A stretch of DNA of 64,000 bases from Trichomonas vaginalis G3 (taxonomy: Eukaryota > Parabasalia > Trichomonadida > Trichomonadidae). The position numbers and the translations under genes were made by a program. Below the pieces are notes generated by a model that saw only the letters and a program-made list of their open reading frames with translations, was not told where the DNA came from and did no database searches. The DNA lies in assembly GCF_026262505.1 (NCBI RefSeq), contig NC_067208.1, positions 806,001 through 870,000 on the forward strand, given 5' to 3'. How positions within the stretch are numbered: the first letter of the stretch is position 1; each line of letters starts with the position of its first letter. Shown here in pieces: positions 57,615 through 64,000 of the stretch.

Positions 57615-58009
57615 TGTCTTGAAACAATAAAAGACTTGTCTTGAAACAATAAAAGACTTGTCTTGAAACAATAAAAGACTTGTCTTGAAAAAGTAAAAGA
57701 CTTGTCTTGAAAAAGTAAAAGACTTGTCTTGAAAAAGTAAAAGACTTGTCTTGAAAAAGTAAAAGACTTGTCTTGAAAAAGTACGGGTATCGTCTGAAAT
57801 CAAGACCACTGTTCTCAAATTTGAGAACTTTACACCAAAAAAATTTCTTGAAAAATAACGGGTCTTGTCTTGAAAAAGTAAAAGACTTGTCTTGAAAAAG
57901 TAAAAGACTTGTCTTGAAAAAGTAAAAGACTTGTCTTGAAAAAGTAAAAGACTCGTCTTGAAAAAGTAAAAGACTCGTCTTGAAAAAGTAAAAGACTCGT
58001 CTTGAAACA
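57615..58009. repeat. 22-bp iteron array around a perfect 18-bp palindrome
   Basis: Two blocks of direct repeats of unit GACTTGTCTTGAAAAAGTAAAA: eight copies at about 57615-57784 and seven at about 57870-58009. The outermost copies on both sides carry the variant GAAACAAT. Between the blocks lies the perfect palindrome GTTCTCAAATTTGAGAAC (57811-57828). The start codons of the two divergent genes (57614 minus, 58010 plus) directly abut or emerge from the outermost copies. The design resembles an iteron-type replication origin or a bidirectional enhancer/promoter. Confidence 0.85.
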
Positions 58010-58375
58010 ATGACCGACATAGACCCAGCAGATGAGGCAATCTACCTTATAGAGATAAATGAGCTAGTTAGGAACTACCTGAGCCATCTGAAGTCAAACA
58101 AGACCATTGCAGGCTGGGTGTCTGGAAGAAGTGCGCTTAAAATTGAAATTGACACTGGAATTGTCCTGCAAATACCAGAAAACACTCCTTTCGACGACAT
58201 AAAAGAGATGAAGAAAGAAGTCCTCTTGAAGTTCTTTGCCAAGCGTCCTTGGATACTACTTCCAAACAGAGAGAACCCAACTGTACGAATTGCCCAAATT
58301 CTCAGAGGACTCTTACACTTCTCGGGTCGGGCGTTCTTCATAAACACAGAAGGCGACATCGTACCTTTACAGTAA
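58010..58375 (+). CDS. Unknown 121-residue protein
   Basis: Encodes MTDIDPADEAIYLIEINELVRNYLSHLKSNKTIAGWVSGRSALKIEIDTGIVLQIPENTP... with a helix-strand-strand-helix look and a C-terminal half rich in aromatic and basic residues (FFAKRPWILLPNRENPTVRIAQILRGLLHFSGRAFF). The ATG arises within the last iteron copy, so transcription must start in the array. No family is recognised. Confidence 0.55.
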   Translation: MTDIDPADEAIYLIEINELVRNYLSHLKSNKTIAGWVSGRSALKIEIDTGIVLQIPENTPFDDIKEMKKEVLLKFFAKRPWILLPNRENPTVRIAQILRGLLHFSGRAFFINTEGDIVPLQ

Positions 58376-58401
58376 ACATCTCATTTTAACTTCACTTTTT
58401 T

Positions 58402-58686
58402 ATGTTTTTACTCACACTCGTACTCAACAGGTATGTGTACACATATGTCAACTGTGAACCTTGTATTGACCGGTCTTCCTGCAAATGCAAGTTCGGTCAA
58501 TACACAATTTATGGTGGCAAGAAAGACAGTGGGGAATGTTATTCTGACATCTGTTGTTGCGCTCGAGAGAGAATTGAAATTCCAGACCCAACTCCAACAC
58601 CAACACTCAAGTTGCCAAAGACTCATGTGAAGAAGAAGCCTTCTGGTAAGTTTCTTATAGCCATATACATGGCACGCTTTGAGTAA
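58402..58686 (+). CDS. Small Cys-rich, probably secreted protein
   Basis: 94 residues. A hydrophobic N-terminus (MFLLTLVLNRYVYTYV) resembling a signal or membrane segment is followed by a dense Cys cluster: NCEPCIDRSSCKCKFGQY, then GECYSDICCCARE (nine Cys in about 40 residues). A Thr/Pro stretch and a basic end follow. The pattern suggests a disulfide-knotted mini-protein or metal-binding peptide. No family is recognised. Confidence 0.5.
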   Translation: MFLLTLVLNRYVYTYVNCEPCIDRSSCKCKFGQYTIYGGKKDSGECYSDICCCARERIEIPDPTPTPTLKLPKTHVKKKPSGKFLIAIYMARFE

Positions 58687-58708
58687 AAACATTTTTTTCA
58701 TTTTTTGA

Positions 58709-59263
58709 ATGAAGCAAGTTAAATTCGTCCCACACCAATCTCAATGGACCGATGAAGAGTTTCAAGCCATGCTTGAAGACGTTGAGAACGACATAGACGG
58801 CGAACTTGAAGGAGCTCAAACCACAATTGCAACCAAAATTGCACAAGTCAAGGAACAGATAGCTCCACTTAAAGCTACCAAAGCTACTCTTGACCTCATG
58901 GATAGTTACCGTTTAGATGTCAAGAGTGGAATAAGACATTTAAAATTAAAACTTCTAAACTACGAAGCTATACTCCAAAAGTTAGCAGAAATGAGAAGAC
59001 TTTACCAGAGCTACTTACATGTAAGGGACTTACCTTCAAGCAGTCCGACCAAAGATGAATTTTCTGACATTGTCCCAATTTTGTCCGAAAGTCAGCTCAG
59101 ATGTTTTGAACTGCTCCCAACATATCCAGAATATGAACGTTTGCCTGAACTCTTCCGCAATCTCAAAAAACGTTTTTTTGGTTCTCATGTTCGAAACTTT
59201 TATCGGAAGAGACAACAAACGTTCAGAAGAAGAACAAGATATTATTTTAAACTTGTTGTATGA
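58709..59263 (+). CDS. Coiled-coil protein with basic tail
   Basis: 184 residues: MKQVKFVPHQSQWTDEEFQAMLEDVENDIDGELEGAQTTIATKIAQVKEQIAPLKATKATLDLM forms a long acidic helix or coiled coil. A second helical region follows (IRHLKLKLLNYEAILQKLAEMRRLYQSYL), and the end is very basic (RNLKKRFFGSHVRNFYRKRQQTFRRRTRYYFKLVV). A second open frame overlaps the 3' third and shares its GC-richer composition, so the true 3' end is uncertain. Unknown function; the basic tail may bind nucleic acid. Confidence 0.5.
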   Translation: MKQVKFVPHQSQWTDEEFQAMLEDVENDIDGELEGAQTTIATKIAQVKEQIAPLKATKATLDLMDSYRLDVKSGIRHLKLKLLNYEAILQKLAEMRRLYQSYLHVRDLPSSSPTKDEFSDIVPILSESQLRCFELLPTYPEYERLPELFRNLKKRFFGSHVRNFYRKRQQTFRRRTRYYFKLVV

Positions 59264-59326
59264 CTTAACCGTCATAACAAGCTTTTTGAAGTAAAACCGT
59301 CATTCTCAAACCACTTCATTTTTTCG

Positions 59327-60031
59327 ATGTCCGAACAAGCACCGAAGCCGAACACAATGGCAGATGTCCTTTCAATGTTGCCAGACAAGCGCCCAGTTCA
59401 AATTCAAATTTTGAATTTGAAAGCTCATCTGACAAACACCGTTAAGACTCTCCAAAGTAGTCTTATGGAAGAGATGACCAAGCTCAAAGCCGATGTCCTC
59501 ATGAACCAAGCTTCCAATGAGAAATGCCTGAATGATTTGACGGAAACCTTGCGCATTTACGCGAGAGAGAACCGAGACCTTGCCAGACTCATCTACCGTT
59601 TCTTCGAAGAGATAGACGCCATCTGGAAGGTACTCGGAAAGGACAGAACATGCAACACCGTAATTCGTGAACACAGAATTGAAGAAGGAATTGTCGAGGA
59701 AGAAGAGGAAGAAGAGAAACACGAAGAAGAAGAGGAAGAAGAAGAGAAACACGAAGAAGAGGAAGTTTGGGCAACCCTTGTTGCCGATGACGCTTACGAA
59801 ATTTCCCAACCCTACCCATACCAAATCCGCAACAAGGAGACAGGCAAGGTTCTTACCCCAGTCCTCAACAACTTGGGACACTTGAACCTTAACCTTCGGA
59901 ATCGCGGTTCAATCTCCATGGGCAAGCTTGTCGCAATTCAATGGGTTCCAAATCCAGACAAGAAGACGAGGGTCAGACACATTGACGGTGACAAGCTCAA
60001 CAACCGTAAGGAGAACCTCGAGTGGTTCTAA
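59327..60031 (+). CDS. Coiled-coil protein fused to HNH endonuclease-like domain
   Basis: 234 residues. Residues 1-110 are helical (LLPDKRPVQIQILNLKAHLTNTVKTLQSSLMEEM...), then a Glu/Lys low-complexity stretch (EEEEEEKHEEEEEEEEKHEEEE). The C-terminal 80 residues match the HNH_3 family of phage and intron HNH proteins: YPYQIRNKETGKVLTPVLNNLGHLNLNLRNRG, then LVAIQWVPNPDKKTRVRHIDGDKLNNRKENLEWF, with the HIDGDKLNNRKENLEW signature. Such domains nick or cut DNA and spread as selfish genes. The N-terminal coiled coil is an unusual partner. Confidence 0.7.
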   Translation: MSEQAPKPNTMADVLSMLPDKRPVQIQILNLKAHLTNTVKTLQSSLMEEMTKLKADVLMNQASNEKCLNDLTETLRIYARENRDLARLIYRFFEEIDAIWKVLGKDRTCNTVIREHRIEEGIVEEEEEEEKHEEEEEEEEKHEEEEVWATLVADDAYEISQPYPYQIRNKETGKVLTPVLNNLGHLNLNLRNRGSISMGKLVAIQWVPNPDKKTRVRHIDGDKLNNRKENLEWF

Positions 60032-60080
60032 GAGTAAAAAAATTTTATTTTAGGGGGAAACCCCGAGTAAATTTAGGTGT

Positions 60081-60356
60081 TTAGTTCATTAAGTGGGTTA
60101 AATTAAGGGTAATTTGGACAATTAGCTCCCGACCTCTGAATTGGACTCTTTCGTCATCCCAGTTGCCTAGGAGGTCGTCCCAGAGGAGTTGGTAGAATTG
60201 CCAATCCAAGGACGATTTGTCCTCCCAGGCATTGAGGATGTACTGCTCGTAGAGTTTCATGACCTCTGCCTTGCACCAGACACCCTCTCCCTTGGAACGT
60301 AAGGCTTCTTCGAAGTGCTCGAATGCGATTGGCTGCGGGACCATCTGAAATGACAC
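60081..60356 (-). CDS. Unknown acidic 91-residue protein
   Basis: MSFQMVPQPIAFEHFEEALRSKGEGVWCKAEVMKLYEQYILNAWEDKSSLDWQFYQLLWDDLLGNWDDERVQFRGRELIVQITLNLTHLMN: Trp-rich and helical with acidic patches. Head-to-head with the tiny gene at 60375 (18-bp gap). No family is recognised. Confidence 0.5.
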   Translation of the reverse strand: MSFQMVPQPIAFEHFEEALRSKGEGVWCKAEVMKLYEQYILNAWEDKSSLDWQFYQLLWDDLLGNWDDERVQFRGRELIVQITLNLTHLMN

Positions 60357-60374
60357 TTTTTGTCCGTTTGGTCA

Positions 60375-60482
60375 ATGTTCGTGTCTCGTGTCATAGTCGA
60401 CGAAAATACAAACAAACAGGTTATATATGAGTTTGAGACCAAGAATGGTGTAACTCGACCTGTCCGATTCAAATTCGAATAA
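60375..60482 (+). CDS. 35-residue protein with NG-VRFK module
   Basis: MFVSRVIVDENTNKQVIYEFETKNGVTRPVRFKFE. Almost the entire peptide is a strand-turn-strand unit ending VRFKFE, as in the 56789 gene product. It sits between two minus-strand genes and its stop is 8 bp before the polymerase stop. Very short, so real only if conserved. Confidence 0.4.
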   Translation: MFVSRVIVDENTNKQVIYEFETKNGVTRPVRFKFE

Positions 60483-60489
60483 AAATTTT

Positions 60490-62644
60490 TTACTTCATGC
60501 AATGTTTTATTTCTGTGCCGTCTTCAAGTATGCCCCAGTACTTACGCTTGGAGAGGACATGAACTTCGGTGAAAATTTTGTCCAATTTGAATTGACCCAT
60601 CTTTTCACTGACTAAACCCATTTCAATGAGTTTGTTATAGCCTTCTTCGTTCGTCATGAGTGCGTCAATGTTCTCATAGTAAACCACAACTTTCGATTTG
60701 ACTTCGGAGAAGAATTTGTTGTAGTTGTCAAGGACTGCTTTTGCGAACTGAGGGTAAGACCAATGTTCGACAATAGGTTTTAATGTGGTTACTAAGCCAC
60801 TTTGACCTTGAGTGAATTCGTACTTCAAAACAAAAGGAGAAAACCTTTCAACAAAGTTGTCGACCTTCTCATAATGTTTACTCTTCATCTCTTGAGGTTT
60901 CTTTATGGAATATCCCCATGTCGAATTCATAAGCAATTTGAGTGTCATTGCAAGTTTGGGGTTTGAAGCTTTCCTAATATCATACAGTTGTTGTATGACT
61001 TTTCCAACTGTATAGTTCCTTCCTGGGAACTCACCGTCTTCGTTTGGAATTCCAGTCGGGATATATTGGACAAACCTCATGTACGCAGCGTTAAGGTCGA
61101 CATAGTATATCTTTTCATCTGAGTCGAACTTGTCGCATCCAATGGGTCCAGTTCGTGGAAATTCAAGTGAGTCTCTTATCTTCTGAGAAACTTCTCCTGT
61201 TATCTCATAAACATCGTCGAAGCAACCTGTTTCATATAAAACCTTCTGACCTAACTCAGAAGCTCTCCAATACAATTTGACGTCGATTGGATGTCTCAAT
61301 GGAAGTTTGTTTATAGCATCTTGAAGTTCTTGCAACCTCATTGGAAGTTCTTCTGGTTCAGGTTGGTATCCGAACAATCCAACTCCTTTTGGAACTGTGT
61401 ACTTCTTTTTGTACTAGAACTTTGTCTGGAACAACTTTTGGTCTTGCTAACAGTGAAAAGTTTGTTTCGTCTTTTGGTACAAAAGTTTCTGTCAGCTTGT
61501 CATCTGGAATTGGTTCCAACAAACCTTTCTCGAAAAGAATGTTTACAGCTCTGACAATGTTGCACTTGCCTTTTCCGAACAATGGGTTTGTAAGACTTTC
61601 GTTCAACATGAAGTGGTTGTGGACAATTGCAATCTTCAACCATGGTAAGTCTTTGTCAACAACATAGTCGTCATGTGAAGAACCTTTAGCTGTAGGTATG
61701 TTGACTCGGATATTGACATTTGCCAACGGTGCAATTTTTGACAATTGACCTCTGAGAATGTACCTTGTCTTCACACATGACTCAAGATACTTCATTTTCT
61801 CATCTGTAACAAGACCAGAGTTCCTGAGACATGTAAGAATGCAAGGTTCATTGACAATTGTTTCAATTGAATTGTAAATTCCATACCTTGTCAAGTCAAT
61901 GTCAGACTTATTTATGAACGGGAAGTATCCAGCATGTTGTCTGACTGCTTGAGGGTTAGGTTGGTACCATTCGAACTTCACGCTTACAATTCCTTCAATT
62001 GCATTCAAAATGTCTGAGTCGGAGTCAACCATTTGTTCTCTCTTTGTAGTCTTGAAAGCGTCAAGAAGCATTGCAGCTGTTGTGACATTGCCATGCGCAT
62101 AGTATATATGACCGTCCAAATCTGTTATGGTCAATCTGAGATTGTATCCTTTCTTATTTCCATCTTGAATTGCAGCAAGTACTCCCATGAAGCCTTCTTT
62201 GTTCTTTCCTTCGTCAAAGTTTACTGTAAAGGTTCGACCAGATGTAATTTGACTTCTAACTTCACGGTACTTTTCATATGCATATCTTGTTCTTTCCATG
62301 GGAGCATGTGCGTCTTCACCTTTTCCTTTTTTCCTTCTCAAAGGATGCAATTGTTCGTCATGTTTCCAGTAGAATCTGGCAAAGCCGTCGTGTCCTTCAA
62401 CTTGAGGTTCACTAACATCGAAAGGCATGTCCATAAGACGTTCTTCTTCTAACCTCTCTAGTCTGTTTGGATAATTTGCACGTGCTGTTTCCAAATCCAT
62501 TTCGTAGCGAAGACCAGACAATTTGTCATAGACTTTTATGGGTCTTCCCTTCCTATATTTAAAATTCTTCGAAACTTTCCAACCATATCTTTCTAACTCT
62601 GCTTTTATTCTAGCAGACCTTCTATCCATTCTATACGGGGGCAT
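60490..62644 (-). pseudogene. polB: Divergent family B DNA polymerase of element 2 (looks broken about once)
   Basis: About 715 codons from MPPYRMDRRSARIKAE (62644), which has a TTTATTTTT motif 6 nt upstream. The N-terminal half includes a basic head, a strand-rich region (TFTVNFDEGKNKEGFMGVLAAIQDG) and the segment EPCILTCLRNSGLV...KIAIVHNHFMLNESL, equivalent to the pre-exonuclease domain of the element 1 polymerase. The C-terminal half shows polymerase motif A (YYVDLNAAYMRF), motif B (LLMNSTWGYSIKKP) and a divergent motif C region. It is shorter than the 980-residue element 1 polymerase and I see no clear exonuclease motifs. A separate polymerase lineage is likely. Confidence 0.75.
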
Positions 62645-62650
62645 TTTTAT

Positions 62651-62659
62651 AAAAATAAA
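62651..62659 (-). promoter_or_regulatory. TTTATTTTT start-proximal motif of element 2 polymerase
   Basis: Lies 6 nt before the ATG at 62644 and supports that start over the open frame reaching 62716. Confidence 0.45.
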
Positions 62660-62673
62660 AAAATGTTTTTTCT

Positions 62674-63258
62674 TTACTTTACGTAACCACCCGCTGCCAA
62701 AAGTCTTTGACGCCAACCCATACCAGCTAATGAAGGTTGACTTGGTTTAGTTTGGAAACTAACCTTTGGTTTTGGTTTATCTTCAGTTTTTGGTTTTTCT
62801 TCTTCTATCGGCTTTTCGTCACTTTTCGGTTCCTCTGACTTTACCTCACTTGCAGGAACAGTTGTGTCGTCAACATCTTCATAAATATCATATGCCATTT
62901 GTTTTTGTTTTCCTTTCAACTTTTTGTGTTTGTTGTAAAGTTTAGAATATTTCGACTCTAAGTCAATGAGATGTTCTATAATGAACTGTTGGTCAGTGAA
63001 GTAAACTTTTCCATCTGTTGTCTCGAAAGCTCCTTCAGACTTCAATATTTTATTTGTGAGAGTCTGTTTCTTTTTTGAGATACTAGCCGTTCCATTTCTA
63101 TGAAAAGTGACTTTGTAGTTAGGGTTTGTATTTCCAGACCTGGCACTTTCTATTATTGAATTTTTCTCTTCATCTGTAAGTTCTTTGACAGGTTTTGACA
63201 ATGGTTCTGAACTTTTTGTTTGTGGTGTCAAATCTACCGTTTCAACTTCTTCGGTCAT
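62674..63258 (-). CDS. Acidic-tail protein with NG-KK hairpin module
   Basis: 194 residues. The N-terminal part includes YKVTFHRNGTASISKKKQTL, related in pattern to the module in the 22183 and 19807 proteins. A second strand pair (FETTDGKVYFTDQQFIIEHLIDLESKYSKLYNKHKK) leads into a helix. The middle is Glu/Lys/Pro-rich and the end is LAGMGWRQRLLAAGGYVK. It lies 30 bp upstream of the polymerase on the same strand. The gene at 22183 occupies a similar place before the MCP in element 1. Unknown function. Confidence 0.55.
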   Translation of the reverse strand: MTEEVETVDLTPQTKSSEPLSKPVKELTDEEKNSIIESARSGNTNPNYKVTFHRNGTASISKKKQTLTNKILKSEGAFETTDGKVYFTDQQFIIEHLIDLESKYSKLYNKHKKLKGKQKQMAYDIYEDVDDTTVPASEVKSEEPKSDEKPIEEEKPKTEDKPKPKVSFQTKPSQPSLAGMGWRQRLLAAGGYVK

Positions 63259-63277
63259 TTCATCTCAGTAAAAAATT

Positions 63278-63430
63278 TTAGTTTGGTTTGTTTTCAACTG
63301 GTTGTTTAGGTTTTTTAAGTCGGTCTAAAACTTCCTGAGGTATAGGAAGAACTTGACAAACACGTTGTGTAACTGCTGGAAGTCGACAAATCCATCTTGA
63401 ACCCATTTGTCTCAATGCTGTATTGTTCAT
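63278..63430 (-). CDS. 50-residue protein
   Basis: MNNTALRQMGSRWICRLPAVTQRVCQVLPIPQEVLDRLKKPKQPVENKPN. Its leader, TTTTTTACTGAGATGAA before the ATG, is identical to that of the next gene (62674-63258), which supports real expression. It has a basic, Pro-rich end. No family is recognised. Confidence 0.5.
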   Translation of the reverse strand: MNNTALRQMGSRWICRLPAVTQRVCQVLPIPQEVLDRLKKPKQPVENKPN

Positions 63431-63447
63431 TTCATCTCAGTAAAAAA
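63431..63447 (-). promoter_or_regulatory. Leader motif shared by two small genes
   Basis: TTTTTTACTGAGATGAA directly precedes the ATG at 63430, and the same 17-mer precedes the ATG at 63258. Probably a core promoter or transcription-start motif. Confidence 0.45.
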
Positions 63448-63449
63448 CT

Positions 63450-63845
63450 TTACATTCCCCAAGTTTGAGGCGGTTGAGGTTGGTTTGTTTACCCATTGTT
63501 GTGCATGGTTATATCCTTGTTAAAGAATCTTTCACCTTGGTCCATATAGTGCCCTGCTTGGTTATAGTAGTCATTTGCTTTGTTATTAGTTTCCTGCTTC
63601 TCTTCCTACATTGTCCATCCATCCTTGAACTTTTCTCTTGTTTCAGGATTTGGAATAAGATTTGCTGCATCTCGTGCTACCTCCCAACCTTTTCTGTACA
63701 GTTTGTATAATAGGTTGTGCTTTCTCTTTAAGTATACCTAATGTACTCAAAATCTTCCTTCCAATCCAAATACACCTCTGGCTATTGTTCCCACTGCGGG
63801 CAAAAATCTGGATGCAACTCCTGCTAATGCGCCAAATAAACCCAT
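63450..63845 (-). pseudogene. Small hydrophobic-head virion protein (broken)
   Basis: The head is clear: MGLFGALAGVASRFLPAVGTIARGVFG, an amphipathic Gly/Ala-rich helix like that at 39800 in element 1. Coding signal downstream is fragmentary with several breaks (pieces such as AQPIIQTVQK). A membrane-active minor capsid protein of the pVI kind is a reasonable guess. Confidence 0.45.
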
Positions 63846-63861
63846 TTCTTATGGGTTAAAA

Positions 63862-64000
63862 ATGACGAATCCAAACAAGGACCCCTATGTTTCTAAGGCA
63901 ACAAAGAAAGCACTCATGATAAAAATCTTTAGTTCAACACCAAATGCTTGGTTTATGGATATCTTGGAAAACATTCCGAGGTATAGAGAAGATGGACCAC
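63862..64000 (+). CDS. int: Integrase of element 2, N-terminal piece (runs off the window)
   Basis: MTNPNKDPYVSKATKKALMIKIFSSTPNAWFMDILENIPRYREDGP continues past the window end. The FSSTPNAWFMDILENIPRYR stretch aligns with YSNTPDAYQFDTLIQSRKGG of the element 1 integrase around its first catalytic Asp. The region before the core is much shorter than in element 1. The gene is divergent from the minor virion gene, with a 16-bp gap. Short, but the match is specific. Confidence 0.6.
   Translation, partial: MTNPNKDPYVSKATKKALMIKIFSSTPNAWFMDILENIPRYREDGP

Larger units (their letters stand above)
43570..64000. mobile_element. Polinton-like virus element 2, ends not resolved
   Basis: A second virus-like element, incomplete in the window. 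It holds an MCP, penton-like protein, CCG-motif protein, SF3 helicase, packaging ATPase, divergent family B polymerase and the first part of an integrase that leaves the window. Neither ITR nor target duplication could be identified; the left limit is placed after the A tract because element-type genes begin there. It is only distantly related to element 1 in its core genes. Several genes in 45390-55014 look broken (of the order of 15-20 breaks in all), so it appears older than element 1, unless assembly errors contribute. Confidence 0.8.

Noticed and set aside
57615-58009. CRISPR array
   Set aside because: The repeats are contiguous with no unique spacers, there are no cas genes and the context is eukaryotic.
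57615-58040. Long minus frame of Phe/Ser/Arg repeats
   Set aside because: Translation of the 22-bp iteron array. A 22-bp unit shifts frame each copy, so the repeated peptides in several frames are artefacts.
18951-64000. Adenovirus-type protease gene
   Set aside because: Looked for the His...Asp/Glu...Cys pattern expected in Polintons; none of the unknown small genes shows it convincingly.
1-64000. tRNA or rRNA genes
   Set aside because: No cloverleaf with invariant T-loop and no rRNA core sequence was seen by eye; a covariance-model scan was not possible.

Overview
The window looks like nuclear DNA of a trichomonad (Parabasalia, Trichomonas/Tritrichomonas type). The host DNA is very AT-rich, with short intronless genes for large Asn/Ser/Thr-rich surface proteins and a PAS-linked class III nucleotidyl cyclase fragment. 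A pogo-like transposase and two Polinton/Maverick virus-like elements are also present. I cannot fix the species from sequence alone. No rRNA, tRNA or CRISPR array was seen.

Layout. 1-18950 is host DNA with few genes. It holds a probable MULE-like non-autonomous element (314-1798) and a surface-protein gene (2635-5830) split by a 1.2-kb foldback transposon (2893-4123) that carries ankyrin-repeat remnants. It also holds a small Lys-rich protein (9993), a multi-pass membrane protein (11223), a striking array of five long perfect hairpins (12361-12685), a large ectodomain gene with one in-frame stop before its membrane anchor (13125-15587), two related beta-helix-like surface genes, and a cyclase remnant.

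18951-41166 is a complete Polinton-type element (element 1). It has ~872-bp terminal inverted repeats, a 5-bp target duplication (CTATA), and sits inside a host surface-protein gene on the minus strand. It carries a double jelly-roll major capsid protein, minor capsid proteins, a packaging ATPase, a protein-primed-type DNA polymerase B, a retroviral-type integrase with a chromo-like tail, a KilA-N protein, a T5orf172/GIY-YIG-like protein, a phage-type tail-fibre protein and many small genes. Several genes look broken, but the near-identical ITRs and intact target duplication suggest a young insertion.

41172-43569 is host DNA: the 5' end of the interrupted surface gene, a pogo/DDE_1 transposase with a heptad-repeat tail, and a 33-nt A tract. 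From about 43570 to the window end lies most of a second, only distantly related Polinton-like element (element 2). Its genes are a coat or fibre-like protein, a large broken structural gene, MCP, penton-like protein, SF3 helicase, ATPase, an accessory island of small genes, a divergent DNA polymerase, and the start of an integrase that runs out of the window. Neither end of element 2 could be placed firmly.

The two elements share the same virion-building plan (MCP, minor capsid, ATPase, a CCG-motif protein). They also share one unexpectedly similar gene cassette (30042-31410 and 55073-56370) embedded in GGTGA/TCACC palindromes, which points to exchange between elements. A 22-bp iteron array around a perfect 18-bp palindrome (57615-58010), a recurrent TTTATTTTT motif just before start codons, a recurrent AACGGTTTGACAC motif and GC hairpins at gene ends are candidate control signals of these elements.
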